Of a stretch of DNA of 64,000 bases, positions 36,024 through 47,600 are shown one piece after another. The notes under the pieces are model-generated. The model made no database searches. It saw only the letters and a list, made by a program, of their open reading frames with translations, and had not been told where the DNA came from. Position 1 is the first letter of the stretch, and each line of letters begins with the position of its first letter. The translations under genes and the position numbers were made by a program. This DNA comes from Papilionanthe hookeriana x Papilionanthe teres (taxonomy: Eukaryota > Streptophyta > Magnoliopsida > Asparagales > Orchidaceae), in NCBI GenBank assembly GCA_022702705.1, contig CM040434.1:55602953-55666952 (forward strand), in the 5' to 3' direction.

Positions 36024-37467
36024 TGATCACAGGAAAATATATTAAGAAATTCATACCCATTTTTTATGAAATTGCACTTTAAAGAAAGGTATTTTCTTTA
36101 TTTTATTGCAGGAATGAAGATTTATAAGTGATGCAAGCAAAAAGTATGAAATGGAGCGAATTTGGATTCAAAAAGGAAGAAATTCATGCAAAATGAACTA
36201 AGTCGTTGACGGCGAGATCGTGAGGAGAATTTTTGAAGGATTTGCAACTACCTCGCCGACAGCGAGCCCGAGCCTGCCGACAGCGAGCCCGAGCCCGCCG
36301 ACAGCGAGACTGTTCAAAATGCCAGATACATTGAACCTGGACGCTTTTTGAAGAGGTGTTTAAGCACCCCTTGGACCTTTGCCTATCTCTATAAAGAGAG
36401 GACGAATTTTAGTATGTTGTGTGTCTCCTAAGTGTCAATTTGTGTCTATTTTAGAGAGTCTTAGTGTCTACTCGGTGTCTATTTTAAGAGTTTAAGAGTG
36501 TAATTAGTGAGTTTAGAAGTGTGTTGTACTAGAAGGAAAAGTCAAAGGAACTTCAAGGAGTCTGCTTGGGAAGGAAATCGAGATAAGTATCTTTGTTCAT
36601 TGTTGTTAACTTTAAATGAAATCAATGCTTAGTTTAATTTCCATGCATTCTGATTAGTTTTCTTAGTCTTTCTCCTTGTTTATGAAGTTATGTGAATAGA
36701 TGAAATTAAATAGAAGTGCCTAATATATTAAAATAAATTGTGATAATTTTTACTTAAAACTTAATTTACTTTTCAATCTGGCCCATTGATTTACTAAAAT
36801 ATGTTGAAATATCAACTATAGTAAAGATTACATCCAATATTCAGGGAAGTCAAAAGCCTTGGAAGGAGGGTGCAAATAAATAGGAAAATATTATTTATCG
36901 GACGTAGAATTGGACATTTTAGTGTGACAGACTAAAATATTCAATTTGGTCCTATTGTTTGAGAGTCGAAGTGTAGATGTTAGCCCTCAGGTGAGGAGAA
37001 CGTGGGAGCTCTGAAGTGGCAGCCAGTATCCTCCCAGCCTAGCCGCAGATTCAGTAATCAAACATAGGACTAGTCAATGTTCTTTGCACCTGGACCAAAG
37101 GGCAAAGAATAGCAATGCTCCTATTTGTCACAATACAATAAAAAAATCTATTTGAATTCATCATTCACTTAATTTTCTAAAAACAAGGGGAAGGATACTT
37201 TTTCTGAAATCTTTAAATCAACTTTATTTAAAGCATTAGTTTACTTTAGTTCGCTTTAGTTACGTATTCTAAATTTCCGTATACTATATTAGTAAGTAAA
37301 TACTTTTTTAAAATTTTGCTGTTACAAATCTTTTAAAACTTCCCTGTGGGATCGATAACCAGGACTCCACTAGAGCCCTGTATTACTTGATATGATACAT
37401 ATGCTTGCGTAGAATCCACATTATACATTCCATCATAAAATCAAATATATATATTAAAGCGGGATCA
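36024..37467 (+). mobile_element. Athila-type LTR inside the DNA element, with primer-site-like remnant
   Basis: It starts TGATCACAGG and ends GCGGGATCA (TGATC..GATCA inverted ends). In order it has the GCACTTTAAAGAAAGGTATT box (36066-36085), a GC-rich tandem block with CGCCGACAGCGAG units (36205-36312), a TATA box (36390-36396), and the CCTGTGGGATCGATAACCAG box near its end (37344-37363). No clear 5-bp duplication. Just after the end comes TTTTGATGCCGTTGC (37471-37485), close to the Athila primer-binding sequence, so this may be a 5' LTR with a deleted interior instead of a clean solo LTR. Confidence 0.8.
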
Positions 37468-37639
37468 AGTTTTTGATGCCGTTGCTATTAACATAATTTG
37501 CAAACATAAAAAAGTGGGTCAGTAGTGGAATGTTATTCAATTCTAGATGCGTGAGAAATGAGTCTGAGAATCTAATTAGGTAGCGTTTTAATTTGGCTTC
37601 TACATCTAGCCAGACCAAAATCACGCATAAGAAAAGGAA

Positions 37640-38060
37640 CTTACCACTGTACATCTAGACTGAGGGTCAGAGGATCGAACAAGTCGATCTTCTCCACAAA
37701 AACAAAGAAATGTAAAAATCCCTGCTATCCAAACTTCCAGATCTAGCTTAAAAAAATGGAAGAAGAAGGAGAATGAAGAGTTTCAGATCTACCGCATCGA
37801 GGCACAAAACATACCCTAATTTCGGGTTAAAGGGAAGAAGATGGAGAACAAAGAGCGGGCCGAGAAATCTCCTAACCAAGAACTCGTCGAACTCACCGAA
37901 CCAGCAGAACATCAGCCTTTGGGGGAGAAAAGCTCTCAACGGTGAGGGCGAGGATGAGTCGTATTCGAGAAGGGCAGACGAGGAAAGTTACAACCTAACG
38001 TCTGATAATCCGGCCTCCTCCCGCTTGCGAAGGTATTAAGGAAATATTAAATGCGCGGTA
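37640..38060 (-). other. GC-richer gene-like segment in the DNA element
   Basis: Base composition differs from the surroundings. On the minus strand a pyrimidine-rich stretch and short open frame (37939-37748) is followed by AGATGTACAGTG and a consensus splice donor GTAAGTT (about 37644-37638). This looks like the 5' end of a host gene (5' UTR or first exon and intron start) captured by the element, as in Pack-type transposons. The donor gene is not recognised, and an 88-codon open frame on the plus strand (37773-38039) overlaps it without a recognisable domain. Confidence 0.35.
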
Positions 38061-38158
38061 GGTGCGGTACCAATAATTTGTCCCAAACGCACTAACCAAA
38101 CATAACAGTGGCGGTGGAAAAATGCTACCGCTCCTAATAAGCTGCCCCAAACGCTACC

Positions 38159-38267
38159 GAATCATGATTACTAGCTACTTTCTTATGATTTACCCTTTCA
38201 GCAGGCCATTAAAAATTATTAGTAGTCAATTCTTCGATTAAATCATAAGCTTCTTCAAAAGATTTAG
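38159..38267 (-). repeat. 109-bp target duplication, right copy
   Basis: Partner of 35207-35315. It continues without a break into the N-terminal part of gag on its right side, as the left copy continues into the C-terminal part. Confidence 0.9.
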
Positions 38268-38782
38268 CCATTAGTGATCTACCACCAGCAGCATCAAAAA
38301 CAGATCTAAGAGATCCTACTAATCCAATATAAAAAGTTTGAATAATTAACCAATCTGGTCAAGCATGATGTGGACAACTCCAAAGAAGATCTTCAAATCT
38401 TTCCCAAGATTCGTATATCGATTCTCCCTCATACTGACTGAAAGATGTGATATCGTTTCTAAGCATAGCAGTCTTAGATGGTGGAAAATACTTCGATAAG
38501 AATTTTTGTGAAAGTTCCCTCCAAGTTTTAATAGATCCTGGTGCTAACGAATTTAACCAAGTCTTAGCCTTGTCCCTTAGTGAAAAAGGAAAAAGTATAA
38601 GTTTGATAGCATCATCAAACACTCCGTCATATTTAAAAGTAGCACACAGTTCTAGAAAACTGACAAGATGTAAGTTAAGATCTTCGTTAGGTGTTCCTCC
38701 GAATTGATTGTTTTGTACCATTTGGATTATTGCAGGTTTGAGCTCAAATGAGTTAGCAGCTACATTTGGATTTTGGATTGTC
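38268..38782 (-). pseudogene. Athila-like gag, N-terminal part
   Basis: The minus strand reads from I-Q-N-P-N-V-A-A-N-S-F-E-L-K-P near 38780 into an open frame (38721-38359) with P-N-E-D, F-L-E-L-C-A-T-F, L-F-P-F-S-L-R-D-K-A-K-T-W-L and F-L-S-K-Y-F-P-P. These are the hallmark motifs of the retrotransposon gag domain in Athila elements, which forms the capsid of the virus-like particle. The true start codon is lost: coding sequence runs straight into LTR sequence at about 38782, so the gag N-terminus, leader, primer site and the 3' end of the 5' LTR are deleted. The copy is split again by the DNA element after position 38159. Confidence 0.92.
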
Positions 38783-40235
38783 TATTTGTCACTAATATGC
38801 AATCCTAAATAGGATGGAATTTTAATAAACTATTTCTACTAAAAATTAACTACTATACTAATAAAGCGAGGTTCAATATATAAGCAAGAATCCTTCTCCT
38901 TGTTAAAAAATTTAAGTGAATGGATAATTAGAATTGTTTAAAATTGTGTTGTGCCAAATAGGAGCATACCTGTTCTTTACCCGTTGGTCCAGACATAAAG
39001 AACATTGACTAATCCTATGCTTGGTTACTGAATTTGTGGCTAGGCTGGGAGGATAACGGCTCTCACTTTGGAGCTCCCACTTTCCCCTCACCTGAAGGCT
39101 AACATCTACACTTCAGCACCCAAATGATAGGACTAAATTAAGGATTTTAGTCTATCAATCTCAAATTCTATGCCTGATAAATATTATTTCCCTATTTATT
39201 TTCACCCTACATTCAAGGACTTTGACCTCCCTAAATCTTGGATGTAATCTCCGCTTAAGTTGTAAAAATCAACATATTTTAACAAATTAATTGGCCAGAT
39301 TGAAAGTAAATTAAGATTGAAGTGAAAAGATTATCACAACTTTTTATACTTTCTCTTGGCACAACTAATTCAAATCACCCTTTCACAAAAATCTCAAAAT
39401 AAGGAGAAAGACAGAGAAACTACTCAGATCTCATGGAGAAGGTACAACAAAACTTGGATTTCATATATAAAAGCAAAGTTATACAGACTAAAATATATAA
39501 ATACAACTTATCTCGAATTCCTCCCCAAGCGAACTCCTTGAAATTCCTCTGAATCTCTTCCTTTCTTTACAACACGCAGAATTCTCCTTTTGAAACGGCA
39601 AGGAGGAAGAAATTTCTCACTTTCCTTCCACTATTACAATCTCTCGAAAAATTCCTCACAGTTAACACTAAATAAACTCACTCTCTAATACTATTTGAGA
39701 AACAAAGACTCTAACTAACACTCTAGAAACTCCTGGACACACCTAGACACACACCATTTCGACCCTCAATTATTTCTTTTAAAGTAGTTGAAGATTTTCC
39801 AAGAGTTATCCAAGCATCCCTTCAAAAATCATCTACATCGATGCACCTCGTGAGAGAATCGACTTACTCGCAGTCGGCGGGCTCGAGCTCGCCGTCTGCG
39901 GTCATCTAGAATACTTGGTTTTGGACCTTCTCTCTTAAGGCTCGCTATCGGCGGCCTTGATCTCACCGTCAGCGACCTTCTTTGTAATTTATTTCTGAAC
40001 TCTCGCGAAAAATCCGTCGTTGGCATCGTTGATCTCGCCATCAGTGCCCAAAGTCAAATCTTCATATTTTGGTCTTTTTTGCTCTAAATTCACTCCTTTT
40101 TGCATCTTTTTGCTCCAATGTCCATAAATCAACATACATGCAACAAAACATCAAAAATACCTTTCTTTAAATTGCAATACCATCAATATCAATATAAAAT
40201 AGGCATGAAAAATTCAACATATTTTTAGTTGGTCA
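38783..40235 (-). repeat. 5' LTR of the Athila-like element, 3'-truncated
   Basis: It starts TGACCAACTAAAAATATG at 40235 (minus strand) and matches the 3' LTR (16830-18298) at roughly 90% by eye. It includes the GC-rich block (39866-40060), the stretch CTACTTTAAAAGAAAT upstream of the leader (about 39775-39790), and the conserved AGAACATTGAC and GCTAGGCTGGGAGGAT segments (38999-39055). The final 200 bp or so of the LTR and the primer site are missing. Confidence 0.9.
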
Positions 40236-40240
40236 ATGCT

Positions 40241-41399
40241 CCTGGATCTACTAGAACTCTGGAATGTACATATTTTCCAATATTGACTGAGATGTAGAGC
40301 GGACGGTTGTGGTCGGTGGTACCAAGTAGCAAGTCTTCATTGGTGAATGCTACGTCGAACTGTTCTTTCAAAGTTCAAACTTCATTCGAGGATGTGCTAG
40401 CCAAATGAGCTAAGCAAATTTTTGGATAAGTAGAGGCTTGATCAGATTTTCCCTCTTCTTTTTTAACAGGATCGGAGCATCATAGATGCTTAAATTGGCT
40501 GGAAAATTCCTAAGATAAGCTAGTACATTGTAATCCACTTTATTTGGGTTTCCCATTTCTTCTCAAATTCGTATTTCTTTTGTTGATGGGGGCAGCTCTT
40601 CTTGATTAATTATCTGCTTTCCTTTCTCTACTAGAGCTGTCATTTGCGGTAGTACCTTTCCACTTCTGAGATTCACTTATGTTATTTCTTCCTCCTCTTG
40701 ACCCGGAGGTTCTCCTAACGTTATGGCTAACTCTTCTGGTATCTTTTCAGTATCTGAGAAGTCCAAGTTGATGGCAAGTGGATTTCACTTGCACTCGAGG
40801 ATTAGATCCTTACTTCTCGAACTATCATAGAGTCGATATCTTCTTTATCTCCTTCAACGTTCTCATTGGAAACTAATATGATTTTAGAATCATTTTGGTA
40901 ATCAAAAATCAGGTTTAGATAGGTTGTGATTAATTACGTCACCACTATATACAATAAGAATGTAGCCAAAATCATCATTCTTACAATTATAAAACCCTGG
41001 AGGGGCAAAGAGGAAATTATACAGAGTAAGCGGTTCGATGGATTTCTCACCCAAATCAAAGACAACCAATCTAACTAGGGTAGCCCCTATCCTAGCCCTC
41101 GCGCTGTCAATCTTTGTCTCGTCCAAGGTATCTTCCTTATTGATTTTTTGTTGCGGCAGTCTTTCTGGTGTAATCTCCATTTTTACTTAGGAGGTGGCAG
41201 ACTCCGTGCAGCAGCTTGTTCTAAAGCGGTCTGGATCTGATCCAGTATCCTCTTGGAAGACTTGGTTCAGACTATGCTCCATTCGTCTCTGTCGGCATAC
41301 GGATCTACTTGAGAGATTGCATCGACTGAAATCATATTTATAGAACCACTTGCAGATTCCTTTAAATATTCTTTTGGTATTGTTATATTTCCGTCTTTA
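40241..41399 (-). pseudogene. Tat/Ogre-like gag-protease region, with protease N-terminal part
   Basis: From about 40390 down, the minus strand reads V-A-F-T-N-E-D-L-L-L-G-T, H-N-R-P-L-Y-I and V-L-V-D-P-G-A. These are the standard lead-in and the catalytic site of Tat-type retropepsin; the domain continues at 10044. Upstream, a 92-codon open stretch (41180-40902) and several fragments have no clear domain and represent the variable gag-protease linker. Stops occur throughout. Confidence 0.8.
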
Positions 41400-42560
41400 T
41401 AGTTGCTCTCGAGCCAATCCCTAAAATTGAAACATCATTCTATTGTATGCCTGAGTAGCCGATGAAATGGACAAAACTTAGGATGGTCATTCTTTTTCAT
41501 CTCTTTCGACTTCTTCGGCTCGGGCTTCTTCATCAAATTCCTGAACATCTTGCTACGACATCATCTTTAAATGAGTAGTTCTTGTGTAGTCATTATGAAA
41601 TCATCGGACACTATCGTCTATCTGTCCTGTATGACCTCTATTGTTGACCAAACTGATTGTTCTGCTGTGGACGAGGTTGATTATAGTACTAAGAATAATT
41701 GTACTATAGAGGTTAACTGTATCAGGTGACTAATTGTACTATTGTGGCGGCTGCTTGGCTTGAATCCTCATTTGCTGCTTCCCTTTGTCGATCGTTGCCA
41801 CTACGCCAGATCTCTTATCATAAGCTTTGACAGGTTTGGATTTCTCTACCTTCTTCGAAGGCTCCATATGTGTGACTTCTTCTTCTAAACTGCTAGCCTT
41901 GCTGAGCAGCTTCTTGAAGGGTTTGATTGTGAGTCCCTTGAGCATAAAAACCACTTGACCTTGAATACTCTTGAATAGCATCTCGATCGCGTGCTGCTCC
42001 TGCAGCTGAGGCTTTTACATCATGCGAAGGCTTCTCCACCTCAAAATATAATCGACCAAAGTCTCATTGGGCTCTTGCCACTCCACTACGAGATCTTTTG
42101 TGGTGACGTGGTGTTGGCCACAGCAAATCTCTTCACAAACATGCTTTCCATTTCTACAAAGGTTGTAGTTGATCCGTTGGGTATCTATGCATACTAATCA
42201 AAAGCAATTCATGATAAACTACTGACAAACTGGCAAAAAAGTAGTGCTTCACTCCCTTCTATGTTGCAGCAACTGGCTCTGAAGTGAGTGACATGCTGTC
42301 AAGGATTTTTGGTGCCAACGAATGTCTTGAAGTTTCGAGCATAAAGCCTTTGGGGTAAGGCATGACATTGAGCTCCTCTGGGTAAGGTCTACCCTTTGAA
42401 ACTGATGCCCTGCCCTTGGACTGGGCCAAGGCATCCCGAACATGTTGTTCAACCATTTTCTTGATGGGAACCGGATCCTTCTTCGGTGGCTCTTCTCCAT
42501 TGACAGAGGCAACTTCTCTTCTTTCATCTGTGATGTGTATGATCTCGGGCTGATTGATCT
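41400..42560 (-). pseudogene. Tat/Ogre-like gag
   Basis: Landmarks on the minus strand: P-Y-P-E-E-L-N-V-M-P-Y-P-K-G-F (about 42390-42340), the conserved segment before the plant gag core. Then a degraded core (42250-42000), a lysine-rich segment (41981-41739, 80 codons), and near 41500-41420 a zinc-knuckle-like F-C-P-F-H..H-T-I-E-x-C followed by F-R-D-W-L-E, usual at the gag end of this lineage. The knuckle has an in-frame stop. Gag packages element RNA; this copy cannot. Confidence 0.7.
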
Positions 42561-43957
42561 ATGGAGACGCTACGGGTCATGACTGCGGCTGTCCATGTAT
42601 GGTGGCCATGGCGGTCAAGGCAGGGCCAACTCCTCCATCTTCTTTCACAGACGACTGATCTATTTGTCTCTTAATTGTATGGCCCTTGGGAATTCCTCTG
42701 TGGCATTCTCCTCAGATGATGGAGCATCACAGGCAGATGTTGTGGCCCTAGTTTCAACGATGTTTATTTCCATGAATTCTTCCCTCATGTAATCTGACAG
42801 GTAGAAATTCCCATCATAAACATCCAATCCTTGTTCTTTTGCTAACTCTGAAATTTCTACTCTGAGCTTTTAGACTTTTTCCTCAACTATCTTTTCCTTC
42901 ACTAACTCGAGATTTGTAGACCTCTCTGCGACTGACTCTGAGGCATCGGCGGTAGTGACATCTGGAATGTCAGACTCATGATCCATTTCATGGTCTACTG
43001 ACTTCTCAGGTCATACTGGTACAAAAACCGTTGGTAACCACACTTTCCTCTTCAAAGTCAGTGCCTTGAGGCAAAGTGCCTCGGTGGGGACATCGGAGTG
43101 ACGAGGAGAGGTGTTCTCCCTAGGGTGTTGACCATGTACCAAAGCTTTTCTTTTCTTAAAATTTCATTCTTCATTTTAGAGGATACTGCGCATCCCATTC
43201 TCTTGAGGAGCTTGGCAAAGGAACACCGTTCTTTCTTAGCTAATCTATAAAAAACTGTGTAGACTCGGGTGATGGGTGTGGGCCTCTCCCTCACCTCATC
43301 ACGACTATGAGATAGAGGTAGCGTAGCAGTAATCATGTGGAGGCTTTCATCTCCAGTAGTATCAACCAATGGGTGGAACAGACTCCCTCGAAGTAGCAAA
43401 GTGGTCTTCGGTAAACCGAGTTCCTTCGGGTGAGGAATCTCATCAATCACTGGCAGACTTGTAGCTTATGCCTTGGTGGCTTTGGGAATCTTATGACTGT
43501 GTTTCTACCTTTGAGACCTAGTCGGGGTGACCCTTGAGTAGGAACCAACTTCAAACACGGGCAACAAGATAAGAAAATCTTCTTCAATAGAATCATCATA
43601 CAAAACTTCCTTCCCTTTTGTAGACGGGAAGGTGGGTGCACAGACGGCAAATCCGGCAGTGGTAAGAGTAATAGTCCTCCTCGATACAAACACAACTGAT
43701 TTGTCAGGTGTGGGAATGACCTTCACCTTCTTAAAGGAAGGGAAGTCCTCGTGAGAGTTTAAGTTAAACTCAGTAGACGGCTCTTGAACTTCAGAGGTAG
43801 TAACTTTCACGATCATGATCGGGGCTTTTTCAAGGACAACTTCAAACTCACTAAAGCCAGCTCCAAATTGAATTGCAGGGGCAGCAAGGCGAGCCTCAAA
43901 GGTGGTAGGCAAGCTGCAAAAGAAAGTGAGAGTGGGGATGGACATTGTCATTTTCAA
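42561..43957 (-). pseudogene. Tat/Ogre-like ORF1-like region upstream of gag
   Basis: Two longer open stretches on the minus strand, 43957-43505 (150 codons from the first ATG after the leader) and 43450-43058 (130 codons), are in the same general direction, separated by a single stop near 43465. I recognise no domain. The position between LTR/leader and gag fits the extra ORF1 of unknown function in Ogre elements, but that is by position only. The remainder to 42561 has many stops. Confidence 0.5.
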
Positions 43958-44624
43958 TCACATGACAATTCCAAAGTTAGCAAAGGCCAATACCTCGTAA
44001 TCATATTGTAAACAATATAAGTTAACGAAGGTTGTTCAGTGAACTGGGCATATTTTCTATTTTATTTCAATTTATTTGATTTTATTTTGAGTATTTATTT
44101 GATTCATTCTTTTGGAATTTTGTAACACACTTTCAATGCTATCATTTTCATTATTGATTTGGAAAGATTTGAATCTAATTTCAAAAATTTAGAATGGGTT
44201 TGAAATTTGAAAAAGAGTTGGCTCAATTTTGTGAATAGCAAAATCAAACTTGGAGGACGAAGAAGGAAGGAGTGAAGTACAGGACCCTGTCCGGGTCCCT
44301 CTTCACAACGTACATTGCTTCGATGAAACATGTTCACTGACACACCTATCGGGGGTCCGACCCCACACAATCAAAAGAAAATCCTAATGACTCCTGAACC
44401 CCTTTGTTTAAGAGTGGTCAAATAGACGGTCCTGGAATCGAGCAGAGCTGACTGTACTTTCCTATGAAAGAAATGGGCAAAGTATGTCAATGAAAGAATT
44501 TTAATCTGGTCTAAGAGGGACATAGACACATTACTGATATATGAAAATAAATTTTCTGATCTTAATAGAGAGAAACTGATCCCCAATGGAGTCGCCAGAA
44601 TTTGTAGGTCGCCTAATTGGGATT
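43958..44624 (-). other. leader and primer-site region of the Tat/Ogre-like element
   Basis: Just inside LTR D the minus strand reads AATCCCAATTAGGCGACC and then TCTGGCGACTCCATTGGGGA (44577-44596), the short motif commonly found immediately after the LTR in Tat/Ogre elements. The exact tRNA used as primer cannot be decided by eye. The rest to the first ATG of the ORF1-like region is AT-rich and non-coding. Confidence 0.65.
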
Positions 44625-47600
44625 TGTCGGTCACCGGAATGGATATCCCGACACCCGATTTTAAAACTATCTAATCTAAAATATATAATTTAGAAAAATA
44701 TAATTTTTATTTTAAAAATATGAAATCAAACTTATCTCATATCCTCATTAGTTTAAATAAACGAGCACTACATCACAAGCTATGCAACTATCTTGAGGAA
44801 TAGACACATTATTTGATACTGTGGCTCGATTAAACAAACTAATAAATTATTTACATCTGTTTTAGTCTGCGAACCTTTTATGTTGACAGACAAGTTCATC
44901 TATTTGATATAAAAAGATAAAATAGGGTTTGTATTAATACTAGGTTCGTTCAAGTTTCCTATAAGGAAGAGCTCTTAAAGTTAATTACATCTTAAATGAC
45001 CGAAGTCACTTAAGAAAACTCTTGATTTAGATCAAGGAATAAATTTTTATGACTTCCATAAGGTTGGATTTTTAAAAGAGTGTGAGGTAGTAGGAATTCC
45101 AATAGGTGAGTGGCTCAAGTTTTGGAACAGTTATTGCAAGGATCCAAAGGAAGAGGAACTAGGGGAAGACACGGATCCAAGAAGAATGTCGGTGACTTCC
45201 CAAACTATCCTATAATTTAGCTTCAATTTAAGAAAATTATTTAATGTTTTATCCTGTCAATTTTATTTTGTTAAGGCTTACATTCACATGATACCGATCG
45301 TGTGAGTAGTCTGGAAGATAGGAGGATCTATGTCATAGCGGATGACAACCTCGGAATCCTAAGACAAGTTAAGGCTTATATTGCACTAGGTACAAAGGCC
45401 TAAAGGGATCAGGTAAGGGTTTATATTTACACTAGGCAAACTACCTCGAAGTCCTATGGCTTCTTAATTATTTCTAAAGAATTTTGCAATTAAAGATGGT
45501 CGTGAAGCCCACTGTGTGTGCTTCAAGCTCCTGTCGCAGCAGGTTTAGTTTTGAAGTGTCAAATATAGGAGGTTGAGAAAAGTAGCATGTTTTAGGAATG
45601 CTTAAACTGAGGTGTCTTAATGTCTTATTAGGGGAGTATTTAAGTTGATTATAGCAAAACCGGTTAGGATCCCACGGTTTTCTCATTCCAGCACCACTAT
45701 TTTCTTCATATTCACTTAGTCCAGATGAATTTACCAAATTCAAATATATGAATTCAGTAAGTTCATTCAGAACGTGGGAAATCTCGTTAGCAACCAAAGG
45801 TTGCCTCATCCGAGGTATTCCGATCATCCAAAGAGAAATTTTAATTTAGTTATGATTGTTGTTTTGTTGTTTTGTTTGTGATTAAATTCTGAATTGTTTT
45901 ATAATTTGAATGTTGTGATGGTGAATTTTGTTTTTTTTTTAGAATTTTAATTTTAATTTTGGCTTCAGTTTTGTGGCTATCCTAAACGTTTTGGTTTTGA
46001 CATGCAGGTTGACTTTGTTGTTTAGCATGTAATTTCACAAGCAGAAAATGTACGAGAAAGTAAATGAAAGTAAATTGTGGTGCAATAAAATAAAAGAGTA
46101 CTTGGCATTTCTTCTTAGATTTCAGCTGAAAATCTAATTTTTTGCAGCAAAACATATTTATATTACAAGGAATTAAATTTGCATTCCAGAAAGAAGGAAA
46201 ATTTGGTTTGAAGCGTACCAACGAAATCCTATGTCATAACTTGGTGAGTTCCTATTTTAAGTGTATAGATGACTCCTTAAATAAGGCATAATAAGTTTAA
46301 TTGTCCTCCAAGGTATCCAGAAGAGTATGAGAAGGGTCGAGGGGCAGGGCCCCGAACATCTCACAATCCTATGAAACATCTCGAATTTATTCAAACTTAT
46401 TATGTTTCTTAATGATTCATCCCTATCATAAGCTTATGCTTAATGAACTGATGTTTTAATCATCCCTAAGAATGGGGTAACTATCACTTGGTATTTCATT
46501 TATGAGTTATATAAGTGAAAATCCTTTAAAGGAAAATTGACTTAATTAAGAAGCTTAGCCGATTTGATTTTAAAGTTGGGTTTGTAGTGTTTCAAATATG
46601 TTCACAATTAAATTTATCATATTTTCTAATCAATATAATTCAAGTTTGATTGAGTCTAACTCACTACTAAGCTCTTAAGACTTAATGGGTATATTTGCAA
46701 TTTAGGAAAATTGACTTATGAGATTATGATTCTTATCAAATTAGTGAACTATCACTAAACCATTGATTAGAGGTTTTGGATCATTAGATTTTATCTTTCA
46801 ATGATGAAACCCCTATGTTAGGATCATTTAATTTTTTATTATCTTCCAAATTAAAATAATTAAAGAAATTACAAATTTATCTTTTCTGCAACAAAGGTGA
46901 GGTTAGTTTCTACCATTTAAATTCCTTGTATTTAAATCATCTAGATATGTCAATTATGATCATTTATTACTCATTTCTCTTTAATTAGATCAAAATATTT
47001 AATTTAGGCTTAATTCCTAAAATTACCATTTTTGCCTCTAAAGCCTTATCACCTTATAATTCATTAAATTTAACTCAAATGACTTTAAAATTTTTATGTA
47101 ACCCCACTTATGGGTCAATTAAAACATCAGAGGAGAAAACATAATTATTCTAATTTAATTTTATTTATTTAATTCTTTACATGCAAAAATGGGGATTTTC
47201 AAAGATAAATCTATAACTTAACCAAAACAAAACTTCTATCCTTAAGAAATTTATTGGAGGTTCGGAGAGACTAGAGGACCACTTGGACAATTTTTCATGA
47301 TTTTTTGAATTTTAATTTAATTATTTTAATTATTTTAATTTTTTAGTATTAATTAAATATAAAATATTATTTAGGTTGAAAATTAAGTTTGGTATTTTTC
47401 ATAAATCTCTCTGAGATCAATGAACCCAAAGAAATAAATTTTACATTTTAATGATTTATATTTTAATTATTAGAATTATTTTAGTGAGAATTAGGGAAAT
47501 CCCATTTTTTAAGCTTTAAAAAATAATTATTTTTATTTAGAAAATTAGGAAAATTGTTCTAATTACTCTCAAGTGATCAGAAGACCAAATGTGACAATAT

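Larger units (their letters stand above)
35316..38158. mobile_element. DNA element with terminal inverted repeats, non-autonomous
   Basis: The left end GGTCTGTTTGGGGCAGCT and the right end AGCTGCCCCAAACGCTACC form an inverted repeat (14 of the first 18 positions pair, including a run of 11 or more). Subterminal sequence is rich in AAGCTGCTTAT and GCAGCTGTTT motifs, as in many plant hAT- and PIF-like non-autonomous elements. No transposase was seen. It lies in gag of the Athila-like element between the 109-bp duplication; no ordinary 3-, 8- or 9-bp duplication is visible beside that. An Athila-type LTR (36024-37467) and a gene-like segment (37640-38060) lie inside. Superfamily is not certain. 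Confidence 0.75.
10050..40235 (-). mobile_element. Athila-like Ty3/gypsy element with env-like region, carrying nested insertions
   Basis: On the plus strand it begins TGAACCACTC and ends AGTTGGTCA, flanked by the perfect 5-bp duplication ATGCT (10045-10049, 40236-40240), which breaks a Tat-type protease. In the minus direction it has a truncated 5' LTR (40235 to about 38783), gag, protease with D-L-G-A-S, RT with F-M-D-D, RNase H, integrase, two env-like units, a polypurine tract and the 3' LTR (18298-10050). Gag and pol motifs and the extra 3' coding region mark the Athila lineage. Removing inserts B, C and the DNA element would leave roughly 13.4 kb, reasonable for Athila. All frames are damaged. 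Confidence 0.9.

Noticed and set aside
43784..44011. 75-codon plus-strand open frame
   Set aside because: Antisense shadow of the ORF1-like region.
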